Assembly: GCA_947302515.1 (NCBI GenBank)
Contig: CAMYVT010000015.1
Span: forward strand, 1-38,919
From: an uncultured Caryophanales bacterium
GTDB lineage: Bacteria > Bacillota_I > Bacilli_A > RF39 > UBA660
DNA length: 38,919 nt
Direction: 5' to 3'
Part shown: positions 30,795-38,919 of the stretch, in pieces
How the letters are laid out: every line of letters starts with the position of its first letter
How positions within the stretch are numbered: the first letter of the stretch is position 1
The notes under the pieces: generated by a model
Seen by the model: only the letters and a program-made list of their open reading frames with translations
What the model was told of the DNA's origin: nothing
Databases searched by the model: none
Translations under genes and position numbers: made by a program

Positions 30795-31575
30795 ATATTA
30801 ATTATTATTAATATAGTAATTTATTTTAAATTATAAATGTTTTTTTATATTAATTAATATAATAAATAGAGAAATATTTATAATAATATATAATTATTAT
30901 TAATTAATTTAGTTTTAAAGAAATAGATATATCTATCTAAATAGTGTGGTCTATTTACCCTATATTACCCTCTATATGGTACTTCCTATAATTGATATTA
31001 TGTTAACTTCTATATAATTATATAAATAATAATACCTCCCCTCTTTATATACATAGTATTTTTTATTAATATTATTATTATATTATTATTATTTTATTAT
31101 TCATTATTATATATAATAATTAAATAATTTTATTTTATTAAATATTCTATTATTAATTTAACTATATTATTATCCATCTTTATAGATCTAATTCTCTTAT
31201 ATTACACCCCTATTACTACCCCTCTTATTCTCCTGAAAAAGGGGGATGCATTTTAAGCGATTTAGAATATGATAGATGTAGATGTATTGTTATCCATCTA
31301 AAATCATTATATTTAAAGTGTGTTTTGAGTGATTTATTATTAATAAGATATATGATTATTAAGTAATTTTTTTAGATTAAATTTAACGAATTTATAATTA
31401 TTTAGATATATAATTATCCATCTAAATTTATTATATTTAATTTATACCTATATATATAAATACAATTATATATTATATTAGATTTAATTTAGTACATTGA
31501 ACTCATAATAGGGGAAGTCTCCCCTACTTTTATATTTGATAGGGGTAGTATGATATTTTTCTAGACTTATTTAGT
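30795..31575. other. AT-rich non-coding island with direct repeats
   Basis: About 780 nt with no plausible gene on either strand: long A/T runs, ATT repeats, and isolated CCCC/GGGG islets. TTATCCATCT occurs three times (31170, 31290, 31414; spacing 120 and 124 nt); the last two extend to a 27-nt near-identical direct repeat. TTTAGA...TCTAAA inverted repeats surround the last copies. A hairpin TAGGGGA/TCCCCTA lies at 31509-31526. It could be a structural or replication-related region, or simply a decayed spacer. Confidence 0.5.
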
Positions 31576-31581
31576 ATTTTA

Positions 31582-31590
31582 TGTTATAAT
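31582..31590 (+). promoter_or_regulatory. extended -10 promoter
   Basis: TGTTATAAT, 25 nt before the GTG start of the surface protein. Confidence 0.65.
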
Positions 31591-31615
31591 ATAGAACTAA
31601 GTGAGGTGAGATTGG

Positions 31616-31993
31616 GTGAAAAAAGGAATAATGGTATTATTTACTATAGTTGCTATGATTATGTCTATTACTTTCGTATCTGCTAAAACATATAAGTGTG
31701 AAACAGTTAATGGTGCTTATTATGGAAAAGATGGTAAAGAAGTAGATAAAGTACAATATGAAAAAGAATGTGTAACTCACAGTTGTGAAATAGTTGGGGA
31801 TACATATTATGGAAAAGATGGCAAAGAAGTAAGTAAAGATACATTTGAAAGTGTTTGTGATGCTAACGTTGTTTCTGAACTACCTGACACTGCAAGTACT
31901 AATAATATGTTATATATCATTATTGGTAGTACTATTATTTTAGGTACTGTAATCTTCTCTATCTCTTATCGTCGTGTAAGTGACAGAGGATAA
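31616..31993 (+). CDS. small exported protein with duplicated motif and sortase-type C-terminus
   Basis: 125 aa. Signal peptide at 1-23 (basic start, hydrophobic core, cut near VSA-K). Two copies of a 28-residue unit, YKCETVNGAYYGKDGKEVDK and SCEIVGDTYYGKDGKEVSK, each ending in a Cys (KECV, SVCD), so two disulfides are likely. At the C-terminus LPDTA is followed by a membrane helix (LYIIIGSTIILGTVIFSI) and RR, the layout of a sortase substrate though with A instead of G. GTG start with GAGGTGAG upstream. Cell-wall or membrane anchored; function unknown. Confidence 0.75.
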   Translation: MKKGIMVLFTIVAMIMSITFVSAKTYKCETVNGAYYGKDGKEVDKVQYEKECVTHSCEIVGDTYYGKDGKEVSKDTFESVCDANVVSELPDTASTNNMLYIIIGSTIILGTVIFSISYRRVSDRG

Positions 31994-31994
31994 T

Positions 31995-32023
31995 AAAAAA
32001 GAACTATTTAAGTTCTTTTTTTT
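31995..32023. terminator. bidirectional terminator
   Basis: AAAAAAGAACT / AGTTCTTTTTT with a 5-nt loop, between the surface protein gene and deoB. Confidence 0.85.
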
Positions 32024-33185
32024 ATTCTAAATCTTCTAATATACTTTTACCTATTTCAGGTGGTTCTACATCAAAGTTATCTGCTATAGTTGCTCCTATA
32101 TCAGCCATAGATTCAAATGTTGGTAATCTATGTGGTGTTTTAAAGTTTCTACTATAGATTATTACTGGTACATTTTCTCTTGTATGACCATTACCTTGAA
32201 AAGTAGGATCATTTCCATGATCAGCAGTTATTATTAATAAATCATCTAATTCTAATTTATTTAGAATTATTTTTAAATCTACATCTAATTCTTCAATAGA
32301 TTCTGCATACCCTTCTATATCTCTTTTATGACCATAAATATCAAAATCATTTAAATTTACTAAGCATAATCCAGTAAAATCTTTATCAATGATATCTGAT
32401 AGTTTATTAATAGCTTCATTATTATCATTAGCTTTAATCATTTTATTAATACCTTCACCATCAAAGATATCATTTATTTTACCTATACCTATAACATTAT
32501 ATTCTTTATTTACTAGTGAATTTAATATTGTCTTTTTAGGTGGTTTTACGGCATAATCACGTCTTGCACTATTCAATAATTTATATTTACCTGGAGTACC
32601 ATTAAATGGTCTAGCAATTATACGAGCGATTTTATTACCTTTTTTTAGGGTTGATTCTCTTACTTTTTCACAATAATTATATAATGTTGCTATCGGAATA
32701 CAATCTTCATGCGCAGCTACTTGTAGATCTGAATCTGCAGAAGTATATACTATTAATGAACCATAGTTTACTTGTCTTTCTCCTAATTCATTAATTATAC
32801 TTGAATCTTGACTACAAATATTACCTATTACTTTTCTTCCTGTAATTCTTTCTATATCTGTAATTAATTCTTGTGAAAATCCATTATTGAATGACTCAAA
32901 AGCAATATCATTCTTTAAACCTACTATTTCATAATGTCCATTTAATGAATCTTTGCCTATATTTGTAGGTTTAGCAATTGTATAATATGCTTCTACATCT
33001 TTATCTTCTGTCATTGATAAAGTGTCTAAAAAACCTATTTTCTTTAAATTGGGAATGAATAAATCATTATTTTCTACTATGTGACCTAAAGTATTGGCAC
33101 CATTATCCTTATAGTTTATTGCATCTATTGCTTCCCCTACTCCTAAGGAATCTAATATTATTAAAAATATTCTTTTAAATTTCAT
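32022..33185 (-). CDS. deoB: phosphopentomutase
   Basis: 387-aa alkaline-phosphatase-superfamily mutase that interconverts (deoxy)ribose-1-phosphate and (deoxy)ribose-5-phosphate in nucleoside salvage. Motifs: IILDSLGVGEA with the metal Asp at the N-terminus, GANTLGHI (phosphorylated Thr), a central cap domain, ITADHGNDP and GHTRENVPVI with metal ligands. The gene begins 1 nt after the xerD stop, so the two share an operon; the same pairing (ripX-drm) is known in Bacillus subtilis. Length is normal. Confidence 0.95.
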   Translation of the reverse strand: MKFKRIFLIILDSLGVGEAIDAINYKDNGANTLGHIVENNDLFIPNLKKIGFLDTLSMTEDKDVEAYYTIAKPTNIGKDSLNGHYEIVGLKNDIAFESFNNGFSQELITDIERITGRKVIGNICSQDSSIINELGERQVNYGSLIVYTSADSDLQVAAHEDCIPIATLYNYCEKVRESTLKKGNKIARIIARPFNGTPGKYKLLNSARRDYAVKPPKKTILNSLVNKEYNVIGIGKINDIFDGEGINKMIKANDNNEAINKLSDIIDKDFTGLCLVNLNDFDIYGHKRDIEGYAESIEELDVDLKIILNKLELDDLLIITADHGNDPTFQGNGHTRENVPVIIYSRNFKTPHRLPTFESMADIGATIADNFDVEPPEIGKSILEDLE

Positions 33186-33186
33186 A

Positions 33187-34080
33187 TTAATCCTCCTTGT
33201 TACTTCTTAAATGATATTTATTATAATCTTCAATTACTTTTTCATCACTTACTCTAGTATATATCTTTGTAGTAGATATATCTGAATGACCTAACATTTC
33301 TTGGATACTTCTTAGGTCTGCTCCCCTATTTATTAAGTGTGTAGCAAAAGAATGTCTTAAGGTATGAGGTGATACTTCTGGATTTAATCCTTTTTCTTTT
33401 AAAAGAGTTTTTAAATTCTTAAAGAATCCTTGTCTTGTCATACCTAATCCGTGATTATTAATAAATAATTTATTACAAGATTTTTCTTTTAATAATTTAT
33501 CTCTTACTTTTAAATATTCTTCTAAGTAATATAGAGCATACTCCCCTACTGGGATATCTCTCTCTTTTGAACCTTTACCTAAAATTCTAATAAGACAATT
33601 AGTTCTATCAATATCATTTATTTCTAAATTTACTAATTCACTTACTCTTAAGCCACACCCATACATCAATTCTAGCATAGCTTTATTTCTATAGTCAAAT
33701 GGTGTATTTAATGGTATATCAAGTAATTTATCTATATCTTCCATACTTAATGTTTTTGGTAGTGCTTTTCTTAATTTAGGTCTTTCTATAAATTCTGAGA
33801 TATTTTCTTTTACTATTTTTTCTTTTAATAAATAACTATGAAAATTCTTTATTACTGTGAGATTATGAGCTATAGTAGTTGTTTCTTCATTACTTCTTTC
33901 TTTTAAAAAATCTTTTATGTCTTCACTAGATATATTTTCTACATTTGATATATTTCTATCATTTAAAAATAATTTATATACTTCTAAATCATTTCTATAT
34001 GATTCTTTTGTTTTATCTGATAGACCTTTTTCAAAGATACAGTAATTTAAAAAATCTTTAATAGCATCTTCTATATTCAT
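33187..34080 (-). CDS. xerD: tyrosine recombinase XerD
   Basis: 297-aa chromosome-dimer-resolution recombinase. SAM-like N-terminal core-binding domain (1-100), catalytic domain with R145 (GCGLRVSEL), K169 (GKGSKERD), H239 and R242 (HTLRHSFATHLI), H265 (LGHSDIST) and the nucleophile Y274 (TKIYTRVSD). All catalytic residues are present. The deoB neighbour favours XerD over XerC or an element integrase. AAAGGTAGTGATT precedes the start; divergent from rarA with a shared 86-nt control region. Confidence 0.92.
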   Translation of the reverse strand: MNIEDAIKDFLNYCIFEKGLSDKTKESYRNDLEVYKLFLNDRNISNVENISSEDIKDFLKERSNEETTTIAHNLTVIKNFHSYLLKEKIVKENISEFIERPKLRKALPKTLSMEDIDKLLDIPLNTPFDYRNKAMLELMYGCGLRVSELVNLEINDIDRTNCLIRILGKGSKERDIPVGEYALYYLEEYLKVRDKLLKEKSCNKLFINNHGLGMTRQGFFKNLKTLLKEKGLNPEVSPHTLRHSFATHLINRGADLRSIQEMLGHSDISTTKIYTRVSDEKVIEDYNKYHLRSNKED

Positions 34081-34104
34081 AAAATCACTACCTTTATTTA
34101 TTAT

Positions 34105-34113
34105 ATTATATCA
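34105..34113 (-). promoter_or_regulatory. extended -10 promoter of xerD-deoB
   Basis: TGATATAAT on the minus strand, 25 nt before the xerD start. Confidence 0.6.
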
Positions 34114-34141
34114 AAGATATCATTATTATTAAAGTTATATA

Positions 34142-34150
34142 TGATATAAT
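34142..34150 (+). promoter_or_regulatory. extended -10 promoter of rarA
   Basis: TGATATAAT, 17 nt before ATG 34167; very short leader. Confidence 0.65.
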
Positions 34151-34166
34151 ATTATTGGTGATTTAT

Positions 34167-35384
34167 ATGGAACAACCATTAGCTATAAAGATGGCTCCTA
34201 AGAAATTAGATGATGTACTGGGACAAGATCATTTAATTGGTAAGGGTAAAGTTCTTACTAATTTAGTTAAAAATAAGAAGTTATTTTCTATGATATTTTA
34301 TGGTAAGCCTGGTATTGGTAAAACTTCTATAGCAAATGCTATTGTATCTGAATTAGGGCTTAGATATAGATTTTTAAATGCTACTGTTAATAATAAGAAA
34401 GATATAGATATTGTTATAGAAGAAGCTAAGATGTATGATGGATTAATTCTTATTATGGATGAAATACATCGACTTAATAAAGATAAACAAGATATATTGC
34501 TTCCTCAATTAGAGTCTGGATTAATTACTTTGATTGGTATGACTACCGCTAATCCATATCATTCTATTAATCCTGCTATTAGAAGTAGATGTCAATTATT
34601 TGAATTACATGAATTAGAAGAGAAAGATATTATTAAAGGCCTTAAAAAGGCAATTAAAAGCCCTTTCCTTGAGAATATTAAAATAGATAATAAAAGTATC
34701 GAATTAATTGCTAAACTCTCTGGAAATGACCTTAGATATGCTTATAACTTATTAGAGATAGCATACTACTCTACTGATGATAAAATAGTTAATGAAGAAA
34801 AGATTAGATTTATTAATAGTAAGCCCGTATTCTTTTCTGATAAGAATGGTGATGGTCATTATGATGTACTTAGTGGCTTACAAAAATCTATTAGAGGTAG
34901 TGATGTTGATGCTGCTCTTCATTATGCAGCAAGACTTGTTGCTGAAGAAGATTTAGATTCTTTATTTAGAAGACTTAGTGTTATTGCATATGAAGATATT
35001 GGTCTTGCTAATCCTGCTATTGGTCCCAGACTTGATGCTGCTATTAATGCTGCACTTAGAGTAGGACTTCCTGAAGCTAGAATTCCTATTGGAGAAATAG
35101 TTACAGAGATGGCTTTATCTCCAAAAAGTAATTCTTCTCATATAGCATTTGATGCTGCTTTACAAGATATTTATGATGGAAATGTAGGTAGTATTCCTAA
35201 TCATATAAAAACTGATTCTCCTGAGTATAAGTATCCTCATAATTATCCTGGAGCATATGTAGTACAACAATATTTACCTGATAAATTAAAAAATAAGAAG
35301 TATTATACTCCTAAAGATATTGGCTATGAAAAAAATATTAAAGATATATATGAAAAACTAGATAAAATAAAAAAGAATAGTTAA
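34167..35384 (+). CDS. rarA: replication-associated recombination protein A (MgsA/RarA)
   Basis: 405-aa AAA+ ATPase of the RarA/MgsA/WRNIP1 family acting at stalled replication forks. Starts with the family's MAPKKLDDVLGQDHLIG; Walker A GKPGIGKT at 46-53; Walker B LIMDEIHR; sensor IGMTTANP; SRCQLFEL; C-terminal MgsA domain (DVLSGLQKSIRGSDVDAALHY, AYEDIGLANP, NNYPGAYV-like end). ATG 34167 is preferred over TTG 34155, with GGTGAT upstream. A perfect hairpin terminator overlaps the stop. Confidence 0.95.
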   Translation: MEQPLAIKMAPKKLDDVLGQDHLIGKGKVLTNLVKNKKLFSMIFYGKPGIGKTSIANAIVSELGLRYRFLNATVNNKKDIDIVIEEAKMYDGLILIMDEIHRLNKDKQDILLPQLESGLITLIGMTTANPYHSINPAIRSRCQLFELHELEEKDIIKGLKKAIKSPFLENIKIDNKSIELIAKLSGNDLRYAYNLLEIAYYSTDDKIVNEEKIRFINSKPVFFSDKNGDGHYDVLSGLQKSIRGSDVDAALHYAARLVAEEDLDSLFRRLSVIAYEDIGLANPAIGPRLDAAINAALRVGLPEARIPIGEIVTEMALSPKSNSSHIAFDAALQDIYDGNVGSIPNHIKTDSPEYKYPHNYPGAYVVQQYLPDKLKNKKYYTPKDIGYEKNIKDIYEKLDKIKKNS

Positions 35385-35398
35385 CTATTCTTTTTTTT
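35371..35398. terminator. bidirectional terminator between rarA and holA
   Basis: AAAAGAATAG / CTATTCTTTT with a TTAA loop and T run, including the rarA stop. Confidence 0.88.
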
Positions 35399-36332
35399 AT
35401 ATATTTAATATAAAGCTTTCTAATTCTAGATTGGGATCTGTATCAGTAGTTTTTAATTTATAATCTATATCACTTAGTTTTTGCATTATATCTAATAATT
35501 CTTTTTCTTCATATAAAGCAATTAATTCTCTAGTTTTTTTAATTCTATAATCTGATTTTTCTTCTAACATATTTGCTATTTCTTTATCAGTCATATCTCT
35601 TTTAGATAATAACTTTACTTGATATATTATTCTAATTTGACTACCTAATAATCCTATAATACTTAGAGGTTCTATATTATAATTTAATAATTCTTTATAT
35701 TTTCTTAAAGCATCTTCTTTATCTCTTAAGGCTAAAGAACGAGAGAAAGCAAAAGTTAAGTCTTTTGAATCTCCTAGTTTTTTAATAACTAATTCTTTAA
35801 TATCATCCGTTGTTATTTTCTTTTCTTCATACTTATAATTCTTTAATTTAGATATTTCATTATCTATCTTTGTAATATCTCCTAAACAATAATCATCTAA
35901 TAGATTAATAGCATCTTGATTAATAGTATAACCTTTTAATGCTTCTTTAATATGACTTTTAGTATTTAATTCTATTTCGATATATTTACATCTTTTCTTT
36001 AATTCTTTAGCAAGCTTTGTTGTATTATTTAATTTCTTACATTCTATAATTAGTAAATGGTCTGGATTAGGATTTTCTATATATTTATATAGATGCTCTA
36101 ATCTGGATTTTTCTTCTTCAGAAGAAATTATTTCTATATTTCTAATTATTATTATTTTCTTATTTGCTAAAAAACCATAAGTATCTAAATCTTCTATAGC
36201 ATTTTCTAGAGTGTTTTCTTCTAAATCATAAATAGATGTTGTTGCATCAATAAACTTTTCTTTCTTAATAATCTTTTCTACTTCTTGTTCTCTAGCTGCA
36301 AAATCTTCTGTTTCTAGTAAATAACTAGTCAT
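35397..36332 (-). CDS. holA: DNA polymerase III delta subunit
   Basis: 311-aa clamp-loader subunit that opens the beta clamp. The AAA+-like fold lacks a Walker A, as is normal for delta; landmarks are YGFLANKKIIIIRNIE (N-terminal domain), HLLIIECKKLNNTTKL, LGDSKDLTFAFSRSLALRDK and the C-terminal helical collar (LSIIGLLGSQIRIIYQVKLL). It overlaps the end of alaS by 8 nt, so it is translated from the same mRNA. Confidence 0.9.
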   Translation of the reverse strand: MTSYLLETEDFAAREQEVEKIIKKEKFIDATTSIYDLEENTLENAIEDLDTYGFLANKKIIIIRNIEIISSEEEKSRLEHLYKYIENPNPDHLLIIECKKLNNTTKLAKELKKRCKYIEIELNTKSHIKEALKGYTINQDAINLLDDYCLGDITKIDNEISKLKNYKYEEKKITTDDIKELVIKKLGDSKDLTFAFSRSLALRDKEDALRKYKELLNYNIEPLSIIGLLGSQIRIIYQVKLLSKRDMTDKEIANMLEEKSDYRIKKTRELIALYEEKELLDIMQKLSDIDYKLKTTDTDPNLELESFILNI

Positions 36333-38919
36333 TTGTTTTTATTTCCTTTTCTACTTCTTTAATAATATCTTCTGCTTTTTCAAGTGATGAAGTTCCTCCT
36401 TGAGCAAAAGTAGGACTTCCTCCACCATTACCTGAGGCATAAGTAGCAATTTTTTTCATAATATATCCAGCATTAATCTTAGAATTACTTTTAGAAATAT
36501 AGTTCATACTTCCATCATCTTTTTGATTTATAAAGAATATATATCCATCATTCATCTCATTTATTAAAGAATCGGCGATAGATTTTAATATATTATTATC
36601 TTTATTATTAACTGTCATAATAATTGTTTCTATATCATTTATTACTTTAATATGTTCTCTATAAATATCTAAGTTTTGAAGTGTTGCTTTTTCTTTTAAT
36701 TCAAAATATTTTTTTTCTAATTCTTTTTCTTCTTGATGAACATATTGTAATTCGTTTCTACTAAAGATTATATCTTTATATGATGTTGGTTGATCATTAT
36801 TTATATCCACATCAAATTCTAGTTTAATACCACTGTTTCTTGCTTCTTCTAGTATTTCTTTGGCTTTCATTAGTATTCTTATTTTTTCATCATTATATGG
36901 TTGAATAATATTATATAAAGTTTCTTCAATCTTATCATTTGTTGTTGCTTCTATACGATAAATATTACTTCCTTTAGATTCACAATTAAATATTGCTATT
37001 CTCTTAATGTCTTTTGTATTAGAAGCATGTGTTCCTCCACATAGTTCTATTGATTTACCTATTTTTACTACTCTAACAGTATCTCCATATTTTTCATTGA
37101 ATAAGGCCATTGCTCCTAATTTTTTAGCTTTATCTAAAGGCATTATTTCTGTAGATACTATTAGTTCTTGAGAGACCATATCATTAGCAAATTTTTCTAC
37201 TTCTAGTATCTTTTCATCTGTCATTTTACCTGCATAAGTAAAATCAAATCTTAATCTTTCATCATCTACATAGCTTCCTGCTTGTTTAATTGTATTGGAT
37301 ACTACTTGTTGTAGGGAATATTGAATTATATGTACACTTGAGTGATTACATTCGATATGTTTTCTTCTATCTTTATCAATTACTAGTTCTACTTCGTCTC
37401 CTACAGTAATTACTCCATCTAGTAATCTTACTTTATGAATATGTTGACCATTTGGTCCTTTAAAGACATCTACTACTCTAGCTTTAAAGTTCTTACCTAA
37501 AATCATACCAGTATCTGATACTTGACCTCCACTTTCTGCATAGAAACATGTTCTATCACATGAAAGATATGTATCATGATCAATACTATCTACTTGTTCA
37601 TCTTTAGTAAAGATTGCTTGTACTTTACTTTTTAATCTATATATACCATAAACAAATTCTGATTTATCAGTAAAATCTAATAATACTTTCTTTTGAGAAG
37701 CCATTGCTGTTTTAGTTTTAGCATTCTTTTTAGCCATCTCTTTCTGAATATCCATATATTTATCAAATTCTTCACGTGATATTGTAAGTCCTTTTTCAGT
37801 CAAGTATTCTTCTGTTAATTCAAATGGGAAACCATATGTATCATATAATTTGAATGCTTCCTCTCCTGATATTCTTCCATCGTTTGAATTGGCAACTAAT
37901 TCTTTTAATCTTCTTTCTCCTGCTTCTAATGTTTTTAAGAATAATTTTTCTTCTTCTAATACTGTTGCTTCAACTTGAGCTCTTTTTTCTTTCAAATATG
38001 GATAAGCATCTGACATAACATCTACAACATCAGATACTATCTTATACATAAATGGACATTCCATACCTATATTTTTACCAAAACGTACACTACGTCTTAA
38101 TAATCTTCTAAGTACATATCCTCTACCTACATTTTCAAATGATGCTCCATCTGCTAAAGCAAAAGTAATTGCTCTTATATGATCTGCAATTATTTTAAAT
38201 TCTTTTTGCCCTACATAATCAAATTTAGATAGTTCTGTAATATGATTAATTATTGGTTTAAATAAATCAGTTTCAAAATTGGAATCAACATCTTGAAAGA
38301 TACAACACCATCTTTCTAATCCTGCTCCTGTATCAATATTCTTACTTGGAAGTTCTTTATAATCTTTTCTATCTACTCCCTCTTTAGAATTAAATTGAGA
38401 AAAGACATTATTCCATATTTCTACATATCTTTCTTGATCTTCATCATTTTTAAATTTTTCTAAAGCATCTCCATCAAGATCATAACCATCTCCCCTATCA
38501 TAGAATATTTCTGAATCTGGTCCACATGGTCCTTCTCCTATTTCCCAGAAATTTTCTTTTAGAGGAATGATATGGTCTGGATCAAGGCCTACTTCTATCC
38601 ATCTATTCTTAGCATCTACATCATCAGTATATACTGTTACATATATTTTTTTCTTAGGTATTGCAAAATAATCTGGTGATGTTAATAATTCAAAGGCATA
38701 TTCAATTGCTTCATTTTTAAAGTAGTCTCCTACTGAGAAATTACCCATCATTTCAAAGAATGTTTGATGTCTTTTTGTAATACCTACATTTTCTATATCA
38801 TTTGTTCTAATACATTTTTGAATATTAACAATTCTTCTACTATCAGGAACTTCACTTCCATCAAAATATTTCTTTAATGGTGTAACACCTGCATTAATCC
38901 ATAATAAACTATCATCATT
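36325..38919 (-). CDS. alaS: alanine-tRNA ligase (5' end beyond the window)
   Basis: Class II alanyl-tRNA synthetase, 864 residues visible; the N-terminal 35-40 residues lie beyond the right edge. The frame stays open to 38919, with LLWINAGVTPLKKYF, SRRIVNIQKCIRTND and HQTFFEMMGNFSVGDYF upstream of the internal methionine at 38751. Editing-domain metal ligands are HSSVH and CGGTH; the C-terminal DHHA1 domain has GNGGGSPTFAQGG. The WINAG form of motif 2 resembles Mollicutes-type AlaRS. Followed by holA in an 8-nt overlap. Confidence 0.96.
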   Translation of the reverse strand, partial: NDDSLLWINAGVTPLKKYFDGSEVPDSRRIVNIQKCIRTNDIENVGITKRHQTFFEMMGNFSVGDYFKNEAIEYAFELLTSPDYFAIPKKKIYVTVYTDDVDAKNRWIEVGLDPDHIIPLKENFWEIGEGPCGPDSEIFYDRGDGYDLDGDALEKFKNDEDQERYVEIWNNVFSQFNSKEGVDRKDYKELPSKNIDTGAGLERWCCIFQDVDSNFETDLFKPIINHITELSKFDYVGQKEFKIIADHIRAITFALADGASFENVGRGYVLRRLLRRSVRFGKNIGMECPFMYKIVSDVVDVMSDAYPYLKEKRAQVEATVLEEEKLFLKTLEAGERRLKELVANSNDGRISGEEAFKLYDTYGFPFELTEEYLTEKGLTISREEFDKYMDIQKEMAKKNAKTKTAMASQKKVLLDFTDKSEFVYGIYRLKSKVQAIFTKDEQVDSIDHDTYLSCDRTCFYAESGGQVSDTGMILGKNFKARVVDVFKGPNGQHIHKVRLLDGVITVGDEVELVIDKDRRKHIECNHSSVHIIQYSLQQVVSNTIKQAGSYVDDERLRFDFTYAGKMTDEKILEVEKFANDMVSQELIVSTEIMPLDKAKKLGAMALFNEKYGDTVRVVKIGKSIELCGGTHASNTKDIKRIAIFNCESKGSNIYRIEATTNDKIEETLYNIIQPYNDEKIRILMKAKEILEEARNSGIKLEFDVDINNDQPTSYKDIIFSRNELQYVHQEEKELEKKYFELKEKATLQNLDIYREHIKVINDIETIIMTVNNKDNNILKSIADSLINEMNDGYIFFINQKDDGSMNYISKSNSKINAGYIMKKIATYASGNGGGSPTFAQGGTSSLEKAEDIIKEVEKEIKTND

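Noticed and set aside
31170..31423. TTATCCATCT repeats as DnaA boxes and the island as oriC
   Set aside because: The last two bases differ from TTATCCACA and no dnaA, dnaN or rpmH is nearby; only the repeat itself is reported.
1..38919. CRISPR arrays, rRNA and tRNA genes
   Set aside because: No regularly spaced direct repeats of CRISPR type and no cloverleaf with a GTTCRANNC T-arm seen on either strand by eye.

Overview
The window is an A+T-rich stretch of bacterial chromosome that uses the standard bacterial code: TGA stops many genes and TGG is tryptophan. Purine-rich ribosome sites (AGGAGG, GGTGAT), intrinsic terminators and extended -10 promoters of the form TG(A/T)TATAAT recur throughout. 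The housekeeping set (cca, deoB next to xerD, rarA, holA, alaS with a Mollicutes-like 'LLWINAG' N-terminus) points to an uncultured low-GC Bacilli/Mollicutes-related Firmicute, probably host-associated. This placement is inference; no rRNA gene is present.

Layout. 1-3643: the end of a C39-like peptidase gene, then cca overlapping a YcgL-type nucleotidyltransferase, a zinc-ribbon/macrodomain pair and a small orphan gene. 3715-13409: a defense island with a type IV McrBC system (1050-aa McrB carrying two EVE/PUA-like reader domains), a complete type I system hsdR-hsdM-hsdS, and a convergent XRE regulator. 13575-17811: a run of small accessory genes (an attenuator-like leader ORF, a sigma-like HTH protein, an XRE protein, several tiny ORFs) ending in a 598-aa large serine recombinase. 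17812-22185: four co-directional unrelated genes (a Cas4-like/DUF2779/HEPN fusion, a membrane-bound XRE protein, a glycine-zipper protein, a NUDIX hydrolase) separated by copies of a structured repeat. 22280-31993: genes with T-ending codon preference from about 22.86 kb on (AlkD-like glycosylase, EEP phosphatase, AmmeMemoRadiSam A/B fusion, MBL hydrolase, small orphans), then an AT-rich island of about 0.9 kb and a small sortase-type surface protein. 32022-38919: core genes xerD-deoB, rarA, and alaS-holA (alaS runs off the right edge).

The most interesting signal is the repeat family between 17.8 and 22.2 kb. Copies A (17822-17942) and B (21201-21314) match at 90 of 97 aligned positions with no gap. 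Copy D (20112-20240) is diverged in sequence but keeps the same conserved blocks at nearly the same spacing and compensates base changes in the closing stem. Shorter or decayed relatives lie at 20341-20387 (inverted), 21568-21650 and 22150-22185. One copy follows nearly every gene, directly downstream of a large serine recombinase. This looks like a gene-cassette array, analogous in layout to an integron but with a serine rather than tyrosine recombinase; a family of structured 5' leaders is the main alternative. The first gene of the array is itself unusual: a DUF2779 nuclease with a C-terminal HEPN RNase motif (R675-N676...H680).

Other points: a strong internal ribosome site within mcrB that would give a short isoform, hairpin/T-run/extended -10 modules between genes, a palindrome shared by the hsdR promoter and the promoter of an HTH gene 22 kb away, and a 12-bp tandem repeat that contains a gene's stop codon.
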